64,000 bases of DNA from Corylus avellana (taxonomy: Eukaryota > Streptophyta > Magnoliopsida > Fagales > Betulaceae). The stretch lies in the NCBI RefSeq assembly GCF_901000735.1, contig NC_081543.1:18256457-18320456 (forward strand). The letters run 5' to 3'. The notes below the pieces were generated by a model. That model was not told where the DNA came from. It saw only the letters and a program-made list of their open reading frames with translations, and did no database searches. How positions within the stretch are numbered: position 1 is the first letter of the stretch; every line of letters begins with the position of its first letter. Both the position numbers and the translations under genes were made by a program. Positions 1 through 12,082 of this stretch are shown one piece after another.

Positions 1-1212
1 TAACAAACTACTGCTTGTATAGAGAAAGTATCCCGAATAGCTGTATTAAAGTTTATTTTGAACCAATCATTAGGAGGAGCGATCCATGAATCTTCAATGA
101 AAGAAGATCAATTTTTTCCATGCATGAAAATGCTCCAAAGCAATTTTGTTGATATGAGCTAAAATAGAACGAGCATCAACAATTTTACCATCATGATAGG
201 CTTTATTTCGGTAGAACCATAAAAGATCACACGCTACTGAAGCAAAAATCTGGAATTTATGGTTCTCAGCAGGTGGAATGGCTAGAGACAGACCAAGAGA
301 AAGAATCACATTTATCCAATCAACCATATTTGAGAAATTTAGCGCTGAGGAGTCGAGAGACCAAAAAGAATTTTGCCACACTACTCAAGCAAAAATGCAA
401 TTGAAAAAGAGATGCTGAAGAGAATCCAATGCAATTTTGCATAAAGGACAATGGTTAAAGGGGTTAGATATGGAAAATATAGCATCCAATCTAGCTCTTG
501 TGGGAAGAATATCCCAAGCAATTTTCCAAAGAAAAAGCCTCAACCGCTCATTCAGGTTTAACCTCCAGATTGATTTCCAAAAAAAGGAGGGAACTTGCAA
601 AGATGCCATGGAAGGACAGGCATTGAGTATTGAAAAATAAGCCGAACTGGAAGAGAATTTTCCTGAGCATGAAGGAGTCCAGAGATAGTGAGGAACAATA
701 TTTGATAAGATTTTGATTTTCAAGATTTCATCAAGCTGTAATGATGGATAGATTCCATTGCACTGAAGCTTGATGAATGAGATCAGAAATGCACAAAGAA
801 GGCCAATTTCTATTTTGGGGAAACCTAGGAGCATGTTTAAAGTCTGGCACTGTAGGAATCCATGCTGAGGTCCATATGGGAAGATTAGAGGATTTCGCAA
901 CCTTAAGACAAGCTCCTGACAGAAGAAGGGATTTGCTCTTTTGAATTCCTTTCCATAACCAGGAATCCAAGGAAGGAGATGAGGAAGAGAAAAAATTCAC
1001 ATATTTAATATACTTCCCTGTAAGTTGATGAACCCAGGCAGAATCAAAGTTCGTGAGCAGCTTCCAACCAAGTTTAGCAATCAGTGCGAGATTGATATCT
1101 TTAATGGGCCTAAAACCCAAACCACCCACATGGTAGGGTGAACAAATAGAATTCCAAGATTTGAGAGATAAATTTCTGGATTTACCTTTAGGGAAACCCC
1201 ACAAAAATATTT
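1..1212 (-). pseudogene. LINE zf-RVT region and start of RNase H
   Basis: Minus strand 1212-731 encodes the post-RT connector (SICSPYHVGGLGFRPIKDIN). 900-385 follows with the zf-RVT domain: RLRLFLWKIAWDILPTRARL, then CPLC and HLFFNC, the Cys/His set expected. 381-94 encodes the linker with FYRNKAYHDG. The last 100 bases open an RNase H fold. The pieces are in different frames, so this is a relic. RNase H in a plant L1 removes the RNA template during integration. Confidence 0.85.
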
Positions 1213-1681
1213 GGAAAAAATACACTTTACTCCCCTGAACTATCTACTCATTTGCACTTTTAACCCCAATGTTTAAAAAATGACACTTTATCCCCCCCTC
1301 CCCCCCTCTTCCTCCCCCAAAACTACCACCATGTACCACTATTCTAATCTTTTTTTTTTTTTTTTCAATAATTATCCAAGTTAAAAAAAAAATAATAAAT
1401 AAATAAATAAATTAATTAATTAGGATTCAAGGGTACGGGTTACCCCTTAAAACTAACCGGTGGCTCTACCACCCTTTATTTTTATTTTAATTTTTTAATT
1501 TTTAATTTTATTATTATTTTTTTTTAACTTGGGATGGAGGCAATTTGAAAAAAAAAAAAAAAATCAGAATGGTCGAATTGCAATAATTTGGAAGTTTGAA
1601 GGGTAAAGTGTCATTTTTTAAACATTTAGGTTAAAAGTACAAATTGGTGGATAGTTCAGAGGGGTAAACTTTATTTTCCCC
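1213..1681. mobile_element. Mutator-like MITE with 9-bp target duplication
   Basis: The ends are about 80-bp terminal inverted repeats. The left end reads GAACTATCTACTCATTTG then CACTTTTAACC and AATGTTTAAAAAATGACAC; the right end is its near-perfect reverse complement. AAAATATTT occurs directly outside both ends (1204-1212 and 1682-1690), a perfect 9-bp duplication typical of Mutator-type transposition. There is no ORF. The interior is T-rich and A-rich. It is younger than the LINE it interrupts. Confidence 0.9.
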
Positions 1682-1690
1682 AAAATATTT

Positions 1691-2923
1691 AAAGATTTTA
1701 TCTAACTTTTGACAAATGGAATCAGGAAACCCATCGCATATGAAGGAATTGTTGATGATGTGGATTGAATAAGCTCAGATCTTCCAGCTTAGGACAGAGT
1801 TTTTGCACGCCAACCATCAATTTTACCCACAACTTTATCTAATGCAAACTAAAAATCTGCTGATTTTGAACGGCTCAATAGAAAAAGGAAGCCCCAGATA
1901 AATAGAAGCAAATTTTGATGGCTTAAACGGAAAAAGACTAGTAATGCTCGTCCTTGTAGAAGTCTCTGTATTTTTGCTAAAATGAATAGAGGACTTTAAG
2001 ATATTTATAGCTTTACCAGACCAGCTGCAATATTGATCCAGACAAGATTTAATTCGAGATGCCTTAGAAGATGTGGCTTTAGCAAAAATTATCAAATCAT
2101 CAGCAAATAATAGATGAGTAATAGGAGCACAAGAGCGTCCAATCCTGATTCATTTGAGTAAACCAAGAGATTCCTGTTGATGGAAAAGCCTTGGAATAAC
2201 TTTAATACCCAAAATAAATAGAAAAGGAGATAATGGATCACCTTGACGTAAACCTCGAGCTGGAGTGAAAAACCCAAAAAGACTGCCATTTATCATTATG
2301 GAAAAGGATGTGGAAGAGATGTAGATATGAATCCAATTTATCCAAATTGGGTGAAAACCCATTTTAGATAAAATAGCTAGAAGAAAATTTCATTCCATCT
2401 GATCAAAAGCTTTTTCCATGTCAATTTTAACAGCCATAAGACCACCTCTTCCTTGTTTAGACTTAAGAGTGTAAATGAGCTCATGTGCTAAAATAAAGTT
2501 ATCATGGATATTCCGTGCAGCCACAAAAGCATATTGATAAGGAGAGATAATACTAGGAAGCAAAGATTTAAACCTATTAGCCAATATTTTGGAGATAATC
2601 TTGTAAATGATATTGCACAAACTAATAGGCCTAAAAAGATTCACAGAAAAAGGACCCAGCTGCTTTGGGACAAGAGCAGTGAAAGTATGATTTTGATCTT
2701 GCAGAAGATGATTTGTAGAGAAAAAATCCCAAATACATTGAAGAACCACATCTTTCACAATATGCCAATGTTTCTTGTAGAAAAGAGCAATGAAACCATC
2801 AGGTCTAGGAGCCTTTGTTGCCCCAAGACTAGAAAGAGCATTGTAGATTTCTTGTTTTAATGGAATAGAACATAACACTTGATTTTCCTCTCCAGAAATA
2901 GAATTATCAAACAGAGATAGCAT
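1691..2923 (-). pseudogene. LINE reverse transcriptase, frameshifted
   Basis: Three minus-strand pieces make up the RT. Residues read from 2923 to 2390 carry GATKAPRPDGF, FRPISLCNIIYKIISKILANR and MAVKIDMEKAFD, which holds the first catalytic Asp. The piece at 2362-2150 has ARGLRQGDPLSPFLF. The piece at 2095-1835 has SIYLGLPF of the thumb. The FADDL catalytic segment lies near 2090-2130 but is out of frame with its neighbours. At least two frameshifts separate the pieces. Confidence 0.9.
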
Positions 2924-3198
2924 ATCATCGGAAATAGTTGGATTTGAAGAGGTAAATAATGTTTTGAAATGATTCGTAAAGCAATTGCCAGTAGCATTTC
3001 GATTAGAAATCCAAACACTAGAATGGACCTTAAGAAAATTTATAGCATTGCCCCGTCTCCTAATGAGAGTAGAGGTGTGAAAAATTTCAGTATTTAAATC
3101 TTTGCATGTTTAGCCAGAGTTCACGAGATTTATTCTTCCAAAGAAGCTCATCTTTTTCCAAAAGCTCATTGAGCTCTAACTTAAGCGACAATTCATCA

Positions 3199-3719
3199 TT
3201 ATGATTCTGAGAAGAGGGAGAAGCTTGTTGAAGAACATCCAGTTTTCGAAGAGTTGTTGCAATATTTTTTTTGAATATTACAAAAATGCAAAGAATTCCA
3301 ATTCTTGAGAGCAACTTTTGTAGACTTTAACCTTTTTGTCAAAATGAAAGCTGGAGAACCATCAAAAAAATAGTCCCAAGCCATAGCAATAATAGATTCA
3401 CAAGCAGGATCTTTCAACCAAAATTCCTCAAATCGAAAAGGACGGGGTAATGAGGCAGAGTCCATAGAAGTGTTTAATAAAAGGGGATTATGATCAGAAG
3501 CATGTGCAGGCAAATGGCGAAGAGAGAAAGCTAGAAATTGATGAATCCAATTCGTAGAAGAAATACCTAGGTCCAATCTCTCTTTAATACGGTGACGACC
3601 CTGCCTATTATTGAACCACGTGAAAGGATTACTAGAGAACCCTAAATCAACCATACCATAGGATTCCATAAAAGTACAAAAAAAAATTAGTAGAAGAGCT
3701 TGCAAAAGGATGTCCACTT
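3199..3719 (-). pseudogene. LINE endonuclease, C-terminal fragment
   Basis: The minus-strand reading contains GMVDLGFSSNPFTWFNNRQG and, further on, PAHASDHNPLLL. These are the conserved end of the exonuclease-endonuclease-phosphatase fold of plant L1 elements, including the SDHNP motif with the catalytic His. This nickase primes reverse transcription at the target. Just upstream, a one-base slip separates the PFASSST segment from the rest. The N-terminal half is absent. Confidence 0.85.
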
Positions 3720-4210
3720 AGTCTGTAGTGGCAGCCGTGCCACTCTTGGGTTCTAGAAACAGATTTCCTATAAGGGTAATAACAATGTAAGTCTGACGAC
3801 TTAGTAGATAAAACTCATAATTAGGTATGACATGAACTCATTTAAGTAAAAGTAAACGTGCAATTTTAGTAAACACTCAAAAAAAGGTGTTGTCTCCGCT
3901 AATACACCATAAAAGTATTGTTGGTTAATAAAAGAGTGGTGTACTCCCGGCGGCAATCGCCTAAGTATTTTAATGCAGGAAAAACTAATGTTTTATAGGT
4001 CATAACTCTTATGTATGGTCTACCTGAGATATTATCCATTTTCAACAAGGTTGGCACTGTCCCGAGAGACCTGTAATATAATACCGATGCCCTGGATATT
4101 ATACACTATCATCTATAACATTAGTGGCATGATTGAGTCCGACCTCAGGTGGCCCATACCACTAATGATGTACGTCCTGTAGTGACCTGCCATTAGGGAA
4201 TGGCTGGGCT
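3720..4210 (-). other. Gene-free retroelement-like sequence
   Basis: No ORF or recognisable domain. Its texture resembles 6157-7000 and it is probably the same decayed minus-strand LTR element, split by the TGTAACACCC element. The LINE stops abruptly at its left border. Confidence 0.4.
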
Positions 4211-6156
4211 TGTAACACCCCACCCCAATGACACACAATATTGTCCGCTTTTGGCTCCTCCACACCAGACTTCCCAGGAAGTCACTTATCCTGGTATTAC
4301 TCTCACAGAAGCACGCTTAACTGGGAAATTCTAATGGGATCATGACCATCACTACTTTAAAACGCGTTGTTCAGGATCAAAGATACACAGTAGTAACATA
4401 GCAGAGCCCTTCCCACAACAATATTTTCCTCTTTGGCAGCTACCAGGAGTCGATCCCACGACCTCCTGGCATCCCTCAAGGCTTTGTTCCTCCCTAGCCA
4501 CCACTAGGCTAGGAGAACGTGTTGTTGTCCTTAAAAGTGTAGGTATACATTTAAGTACATCCCCATCTCCATACTCAGGTGATGTGGGACGCCACATTTG
4601 TAACGACCCAGGAAAAAGCGCTAGCCACATCTGCGCTATCACCAAAAAAGGACTAATCAATTTGGAGCTTCCTAATAAGTGCCAAATGTTGCATATTTGG
4701 ACCCCTTTATTTACATTATTTAATCCTTTAGTTGTGTCGTTATTTAATATTTTGTGTTAGTTTTGTGTTTTTAGTGTTTTGTAGGTCATTAAAGAAAAAC
4801 TATAGCTTTAAAGGGAAAAATGCAAAGTTTGGAAGAAAGCATACTTTGAGAAGACCTAAATGATGTGGTTAAGATCAACCAAATCCAAGAAAAAGGTTAA
4901 ACCGGATTAAACATCAAAGTGGATTAAAGATCAGATTGGATAAGATTTCGGATTGGATTCAAATTTAGATTCTGCACATATCTCAGTATTTTGACCATAA
5001 CTTTCTATTCAAAATATCGGATTGAAATGATTCAAATGGAATTGGAAAGCTAACTCAAAATAATACAATTCATTGTGAAATAGGATTTTCCTAATTCAAA
5101 CGGTTATTATGTCAAAATCGCCCCGCAATTAAAGAACACAAATTTGGACGAATCTTATGCCGATTTCAGACTTCTATTTTGACTGGGAGACAGACCTCCG
5201 AATTGTCTAGGTTTAATAGGGCTTTTAGGACTTTCCTAAGCCTATAAATAGACTTCTTTGCATTCAAGAAAATACACAGTCCTAAAAAGCAAAATTCTTT
5301 TGTTTAGTTTTTCTTTAGGTTTAGGTTTAGATTTTATTTTTTTTATGGAGCTAAATTCCCAACTAAGGTTGGGGATGAAGCCTCACCGATGAAGAACATC
5401 AATACTTTCATGTAAGTTTTTATTTATCTGATTTTATTGGGTTTAATATTTCAATTGTTTTACTTCTTTTCAATGTGTGGAGTGATTCTTGGATATCTCT
5501 TGTGATTCAAGGATACATGTGATGATTTAAGATAATTTCATATGATTGATTGCTTGGTTTTTAACTCATAAAAATTAGATATCCCTTGTGATTTGTTCTA
5601 CGGATACATCTGGTGTTTCAATTGAATTTGAATTCCTTTTGTGATTTGGGCAATAAATGGATACATGGGATGGTTTTGATTAATTCTTTGAAGCATAGTA
5701 AAACATACATAAGATTTTAAATTGTGAGAAGTTCAGATAAATATTGATGAACATGGAGTATGTTGTTATGATTCAGTGAGTGTGGATTCCTAAACCTTAG
5801 TCTTTACCTTTTGTTTTATTTTATTTAGTTATTGTTTATCCTTTAATTTTTAAAACTCAAAATTCTAACTTTTTTTGGAACTAGGTTAGGATTTAATTAG
5901 TTTAGATTTAAATTGCTCTTTCAAAAATACAATTTTCTGTGGGTTTGACCTCGCACTTGCAATCCATTATATTGCAAACGATTCGTGCACTTGCGAGTAT
6001 TAAAATTTGCACAACACTTCCCTAGAATTCATTATAAAGCTCAGTTTCACCTAGTAACTAGGCAATCTCAAACTTAACACCCATGACTATCTTTATAAAC
6101 CACCCACTCTATGTGAGCTTCTTCTCATTTTTCCAATATGGGACCAGGGTGTTACA
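4211..6156 (-). mobile_element. Element with TGTAACACCC termini, split by a solo LTR
   Basis: TGTAACACCC at 4211-4220 and GGGTGTTACA at 6147-6156 are inverted ends. An internal TGTAACGACCCAGG lies near 4599, so an LTR-like unit (minus) may run 6156 to 4599 with short internal sequence to its left. Without the inserted solo LTR it would be about 600 bp. No coding domain is visible; the minus-strand ORF at 4352-4660 matches nothing I know. No target duplication was found around the outer ends, so the borders are tentative. Confidence 0.5.
4673..6016 (+). mobile_element. Solo LTR, family C, TSD CTTCC
   Basis: It is closely similar along its length to the LTRs at 46109-47495 and 49768-50656: same start (TAATAAGTGCC here, TGATAAGTGCC there), same end (AAAATTTGCACAACA), and shared central blocks such as CTAAATTCCCAACTAAGG. 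CTTCC flanks both sides (4668-4672, 6017-6021), so it inserted as a full element and recombined to one LTR. The first dinucleotide is TA instead of TG. A promoter-like CCTATAAATAG lies near 5240. Confidence 0.93.
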
Positions 6157-8232
6157 GTGCCGTCACGAAACCATTGGATCCAAAGCCTATATAACAACTC
6201 AGACATTTGACTATATCATTAAGTCTATATAGTAACCTCATAGCCATTATACCGCATATACCAGTGTGCCATGTCATACAATGCATCTTATCAACGAGTT
6301 AATTAAGCAATTACCAAGTAGTTACAAAATGTAGACATGTTCATATCATACTTGTGATCAATCAACTTACATATCTCACATTTTTAAGGAAAGATTTTTT
6401 AAGTGTTTACTTATCTCATACGCTCGCTTGAATCCTCCGACATTGCTAAATTCTGCTATAACGAAATATGATACGTCGTTATGCGTAGTTCTAGAGGACC
6501 TCTATGAGTATGGTACTAAGTCTTATCTAACAAAAAGGGTTGTTGGACTCTAAAATACACGAGAGTGAGGCTTAAGGGCAGATGCCTGGTTTCCTGGTTG
6601 TACATAAGGGCTCGACGGTGTACGTTCGGTCAGTGAGTTAGGCAATCCGGCAGAAAGCTCCAAATTGTGTTTTAAGGTTTCTATAAAACCTATAAGCTGC
6701 TATATCTCCTTCTTGGCTATCGAATAAACACATTCATCGTAAGAAAACTCAACATCATGCGATATAAGGAATTAAAGAAACTTACAAAACTCTTTTGGGA
6801 ACATTTCTTGATTTTACAAGAACTTTAACATGGTGCCTTTAAAACTCAGAACATTTAGAAAAACAACAATAACAACAACAAGAGGATAAAAATGGGTAAG
6901 AGATTACCTTGGGAATTGGCAAGAACACACAGCTTCTTCCTTCTATCCAAATTTCTCTAAACTCACAACAACACTCACATTTGGTGGTTATAGAGAGCCT
7001 GGGGGTGAAAGAATGGGTTCAAGGGACAGTGGGGAGTTGGTATTTATAGGCCAGAACAGCTTAGGGTGCTACCAACTATTCTGAAAAGCAGCGTACGTCC
7101 GATACTATTGGGGCATACATCTAGTACTGTTTATTCAATGGTTCAAAGGGTGCATCGTACATATAGTCATTAACCAGTGGTCAACCCAAAAGTAGCATAC
7201 GTCCGGTGGTCCCCTGATGTACGTCTGGTAATAGAGACAAGAGCGTACGTCCGGTTGGAAACCAAAATTTTTTTTTGAAAGAGAACAGTTGTAAATTGAT
7301 ATTCCTTTTCCAAACAGATGGAGAGGCAAAATAGGGCTAGGCAGGTTTTTGCATGAAAACCGATTTTACAAAAACTCGTGGCACGAGTGGAAATTCATTT
7401 TGTTTCGAAATTTCATTTAAAAAATGCATAAGTACCGAATACAAAACATACTGCTAAGTACGGCGCGTGGCCTAGCTACCTAGTGTCTAACTTATCCAAA
7501 AGCTACCCCGAGGCCTAACACTCTCTGGTTGATTCTTCTGACGGGTCTTCTTCATCCTTGACTAGTGCCTCATATCCTTGTTGATGCTAGAGAGGAAAGC
7601 AGTTTTCTGACGGTCAAATCCATTTGGCAGTGCTCCTGCCTTCAGCAATCAAATCTCTTCTTGTGTTATCTGGGCGTACTCGTTTGCAATTTGAGTCAGT
7701 AGCACATGCATCTCCACTTTCCTTTTCGTGCTAAGGTAGGGGTTGTACTTCCCAGGAATGGGTGGGAAATCTCGTACAGCTGACACGTTGCAGCATTTCC
7801 ATTTTGCCGTAGCCGGGCCATCCCTGAAATCTTCTTAAGCTCCTCCCTCTTGAATCTTCTCCAGTGATGGGGATTTTGGCCTCAGAAAAGGTCGAGTGGA
7901 AACCTTGCGCTTGGTGTGGCAAGGCTTGTATCTTGGTGCATACGGCCCTTACTCTGCCAGCCATTCGCAAGCAGTTGCCCAACGTTAACACCAATCGTGC
8001 AACTGAGTGTGAAGCAGGATCAATTGCCTGCAACGTAGAACAAGCGATCCCACTCAACTCTTAAACTAAATAATCAAGAAGGCTGTTACTATAGCCCGCA
8101 CCTCAATCAAACAACAATCAGAGAACCTAACTCTATCCTATGCTCTGGCCTTTATGATTTATACCTAAGGTATTACAGTATATTCTCAGATTATCTGCTA
8201 CAGTCAGCAGTATATTATGCTCTGGTACCATA
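6157..8232 (-). mobile_element. Decayed minus-strand LTR-retroelement sequence
   Basis: Minus orientation is suggested by CCTATAAATA (plus coordinates 7041-7050), a TATA box of the kind found in LTRs, and by a reverse-strand primer site at 8219-8230. The minus-strand ORF at 8057-7731 (108 codons) could be a gag remnant but has no motif I recognise. Upstream of the TATA box on the minus strand, at 7085-7255, CGTACGTCCGG-like units recur. Ends and family are unresolved. Confidence 0.45.
8219..8230 (-). other. Primer-binding site, tRNA-Met type (variant)
   Basis: The reverse complement reads TGGTACCAGAGC, one base from the usual plant TGGTATCAGAGC that pairs with the 3' end of initiator tRNA-Met. 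It lies 3 bases from an LTR-like end, the normal spacing. Confidence 0.65.
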
Positions 8233-8233
8233 C

Positions 8234-8392
8234 TGTAATACCCCCAAAATTAGCCTCAAAACTTCTAGGAATCTTGGTTATGTGTATGGGTTTAGGTGTT
8301 TTTGTTATAAAACCTTGTTTTATATAAAATATTTTAGTCCCTCTTTGTAGAAAACCTTTTAGTAAAGACGATTGTTTTATCGAGGTATTACA
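8234..8392 (-). repeat. LTR-like end segment with TGTAATACC / GGTATTACA termini
   Basis: Starts TGTAATACCCCC and ends CGAGGTATTACA, so short inverted ends bound 159 bp. Its left end abuts the minus-strand primer site. It may be a very short LTR or only the 3' part of a longer one. The partner LTR was not found. Confidence 0.5.
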
Positions 8393-8800
8393 CACGCCAC
8401 CCTCAATCCAGCCATTTGGGGGTGGCTCAGCCACCCTTATGGGCCGTGGATGTGACTCGCCACCCCCAATCCGGCCATTTGGGGGTGGTGGCCATTTGGG
8501 GGTTGTTTCGGCCACCCCCATTTGTCCTCTTGGGAGTTGATCGAACCATCATACCCCTTTTTTTGTTTTTTTGTTTTTTAATTGGGAGTATTCTTGGAAT
8601 TCCGTCAAAAATATAGGGCAATTTTGAAAAGTAGAGACAAAAAAAATGCATGTGCTATACTTTTCAGTCAAATTAGACGGAAATAGGTAACGAATGGGTC
8701 ACATTGCAAATTTTTGATACATTGTTAGGATAACTTGCCAATTTTTAAACATTGAAGGCCAACTTACAAATGGGATAAAACTTTCAGAGGCATTTTCTAC
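8393..8800. repeat. Mutator-like remnant with GGGGGTGG / CCACCCCC units
   Basis: 8393-8530 is GC-rich and repeats GCCATTTGGGGGTGG with its complement CCACCCCC. Similar units recur at 16400-16520, 18150-18520 and 23970-24010. The right part (8700-8790) ends in text resembling the inner repeats of the MITE at 1213-1681. The minus ORFs here are translations of the repeat and not genes. Confidence 0.5.
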
Positions 8801-11217
8801 TTATATTTATTACCTATATTTATATGCCTTGTATGTCTTACCTTACCTACCAGGTACATATTCTCTATAAATAGTACCTATATTGTAATACAATATTAAC
8901 ATAGTCAATATAAACATGATATAATCATATTAAGCATTATAACGGTGGACATAGTCCTTAAGGTCCAACCACCTCAATTTTATTTTTTATTTTATTTTTG
9001 TTTTTTTCATTCTCTCTTTTGCAAAACTTTTTATCTTTATCTTCTTCTTTTGTGTGTTTTTGGATGAATGAATTTTCATTTACACAAAACAAAGTTACTC
9101 CACACTCTAGCATTAAATCATAAACAACAGCACCCAAACCAAACATTATAAGCATCATGTTTCTTTTTTTTCTTTTTTTGTGTGAGTATAAGCATCATGT
9201 TTCTCCTCATAATTACTCGTCTTTTCATAGCACTCAAATGAACAAATAGTACTCACAAAAAAAGGGACATTTTAGTAAATCAAAATCCGTAAACACCCAC
9301 CGAAAATTTGTGATATTGACTAGAGCTTCCTCCAACCTCCTCCTCCGATGAATGTTTCTAGGAAATTTCCATAAAGAGGTTGACAATAATTGACAAAGGT
9401 CATGGAAGGTATTAGGTAATGCCACATAATAATATGGTGTGATTCATCATCGTGTGTTTTGGCCTAATCTCACGCACACAAATGGCGTGATTCGTTCATA
9501 GACAGGGCCCATAGAAAGCAAAAGCCATTATTGTGAATTAGTGATGGTCGGTTCACTTTTTTGAATGACTGCCTAGTTACGTCAAAACACCGCGTCGTGG
9601 CATACATACGTGTCCAACAATGGGTGGTGGTCTCTAATGCGACACGCTTTTAGGTGTCACAGATTGTTGGGGATTCCAATGTGGACGTGTCGTCAGATTA
9701 GAGGCCAGGTCGTTGGCGGCAGTTTCGCGCTGTCACCTGTCGGCGTCTAAGATTGAAGAAATATCTCGCTTTGTCTTTTCCTCTTAGCCTGTCGTTTTAC
9801 TTGAATCAAACAATGTAACACTCATTTGCTAGATTAGATGGAATGTTTTTTTAACGCCTTGGTGGTTGTTAGTGGCCTACACCAATACTACAGGTTCAAC
9901 TGTTTTTTCTTTTTTAATAAAGGTTAAAATTACTTTCTTCTTTAACTCACATCACAAATAAAAAAGATATTCTAAAAGCAAATTAAACGACATGTTTATA
10001 GGACATATCCAAAGTCCTAAAGTTGTTTGTTAATCTTACAAATTTTAGAACATGATTTGATAACTTCAATGAATGATTTGTAAAAAAGTAGAACTAGAGG
10101 GGCCAATAGATCATTTTTTGCTCTTTTGTTTTTACGGAGATTTTTTTTCCATGTCCTTTTCAAAGCATGTGAGATTTTTATTATTATTATTATTATAAAT
10201 TGTGGTTATTTTAGCTGGATATAATTATAGTAGTACTTACTTTATGAGAGCCGCATAGGTGTGGCCTAGACAGTAAAAATTGTATGCGCTCCCTCAAGTT
10301 TAACTGAGACATAATCTGACCCGATCCTACCAAAACATCAATAAAATTTAAAGTGGCTAATACTAATCGGTCACATGTGAGATTGCTATATTAATTATTA
10401 GTAAATTGCATTGGTCCCAAATGAGTCGGTCAAGCTCTTTAATTAAGGACGGTGTGATAATGATTTGATTGTGATTGTGTCAACATACATATAGTTTTGT
10501 ATTAAGTTATACTTTATGTTACGTAATGAAAACGCACAAGTTTGCATGAATCGCGTTTAAGAAAAATGGGCCCATTTATATTCATTATTATAGTTTTGCC
10601 CCACTCTTTTTCAAAGTTTTATGTTATTTATTATGTGTAAAGTAAGGTTGATTAAGGATTATCAGGACGTACAATACTATTTTAAGGAATCTATGACATA
10701 ATAAAACCCAAGATAGATCATATGGTAGGTAGGTAGGATCTATATATCTAAATGAAGTAATTTGTGTTAGGTAAAGATGTCTCAACATTCTTCCTTGCTT
10801 AATTAATATTATTTTTATCATTTGAATTAATTTAATTGTTAGTGATTATCATTAATTATCTATATATGTTACAATTATCAATGTATATCTTCATCTATAA
10901 TGGATGGCCAACATTGAATGTAAAGGGAAACTCATTTGGATGGCCTTTCAAATGACTACGTTCTCATTATACTATTATCTTATTGAACTGATATAGGGCT
11001 CATAAATGCTTCGATTAGTCAATATTAAAAAAAAAAAATGGTTGATTAACATTATTACATTACTCTAATAAAATGATGGTGTAGTATATAGCATTACTCC
11101 TAATTTAAACATACCCTAATGCATGCGATATTTTAAAAATTCGTGAATTGTCTAAGAATTTTGATTTAGGGCCTCTGACAAATGAATGAAAATCTAAAAT
11201 GGAATTGTGAAGTCTTA
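8801..11217. other. Gene-free AT-rich stretch
   Basis: No coding region, RNA gene or bounded element is visible. A GC-richer island at 9590-9760 has no ORF of note. ATAAGCATCATGTTTCT occurs twice near 9150 and 9190, a small local duplication. Confidence 0.6.
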
Positions 11218-11664
11218 GGGTTTGTTTATTTCAACGTAAAATGTTTTCTGAAAAACGTTTTCACTATTTTTCAACGTTTGGTATGGTAAAAAATCGTGAT
11301 CGAAGCGAAAACATTTTCAGTTGACTAAAAAAGTTTCATTTTAAAAAAAATCATAAACAATTTTTCGAGTTTGAGCTTAATTATCCTACTCAAATAGCTG
11401 AAGTTTGTAGGACCATCGGCGGAAGCTACAGGACTGCCATCAAAATTTATTGGATCACTGGCAGAGTTCACCGGACCACAGCTGGAGTTCGCTGAGACAA
11501 CCACTAGAGGACGGATGCCGGAAGTCATTAGTCATTTTTCATCATCACTCATTTTTCATATGAGCCAAATGACGAAAAATATTTTCAGGAGAATAATTTT
11601 TTTTTTTGGAAGAATTTTTTTGTTAGACAGAAAATATTTTACTATATATGAAACAAATAAAGCC
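11218..11664. mobile_element. PIF/Harbinger (Tourist-like) MITE, TSD TTA
   Basis: The left end GGGTTTGTTTATTTCAACG pairs imperfectly with the right end, whose reverse complement begins GGCTTTATTTGTTTCATA. Both sides then carry GTAAAAT(A/G)TTTTCTG. TTA flanks both ends (11215-11217, 11665-11667), the Harbinger target. A decayed relative with similar text lies at 30640-30900. Confidence 0.7.
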
Positions 11665-11667
11665 TTA

Positions 11668-12082
11668 GTTGCACTAGGTAGGTATCATGATGTCTACAAA
11701 ACACCATGTAGGGTTTAGCTTAATTGGTCCCATTTACATTGAATAAGTTGATGATGAATGCACTGATATAACTCCATTAGTGATTTTAGGTCGTAGTGTG
11801 ATACCAAGAAGTCAACAACAATATTTAGTCATCTAACTGTGCCCAGTAGAATTATCAATTTGGTGATCGATCTAACAATAGATTGAACCAAGTCCGATAA
11901 CATGTTGATGATTTGGCACAACCACACAATTATCATGAACATGCTCTATTATGCGGTCGCCCACAAAGTAAAAAAAACAATGCCCACCCACAACATAAAT
12001 ACATTCCTCATTTTAGTTTTTACGTCAATAAAATCACGAAGCTCTCGTGTGTATGGTTTTGATCAATATATATATATATATA
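11668..12082. other. Gene-free stretch ending in an AT repeat
   Basis: No ORF with support. The segment ends in a TA dinucleotide run (12066-12082) that leads into the hairpin. Confidence 0.6.

Larger units (their letters stand above)
1..3719 (-). mobile_element. L1-type LINE, decayed, open at the left edge
   Basis: Conceptual pieces in minus-strand order are the C-terminal part of an APE-type endonuclease, reverse transcriptase, the zinc-binding domain usual after plant LINE RTs (zf-RVT) and, at 1-100, the start of an RNase H domain (WIAPPNDWFKINF). That order is the plant L1 layout. Frameshifts and stops break every domain, so it is inactive. LINE similarity ends near 3719 inside the endonuclease, so the 5' part is lost or displaced; the 3' end lies left of the window. 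A MITE at 1213-1681 splits the region between RT and zf-RVT. Confidence 0.9.

Noticed and set aside
4430..4520. tRNA-like GTCGTGGGATCGACTCCTGG (minus)
   Set aside because: It resembles a T-arm phrase but no cloverleaf could be built around it; it is retroelement sequence.
4211..6156. Clean DNA transposon with TGTAACACCC terminal inverted repeats
   Set aside because: TG...CA type ends of LTRs give the same appearance and no target duplication was found; kept only as a tentative element.
8416..8651. Overlapping frames on both strands with PPxxxGG proteins
   Set aside because: They translate the GGGGGTGG / CCACCCCC repeat and recur wherever that repeat does.
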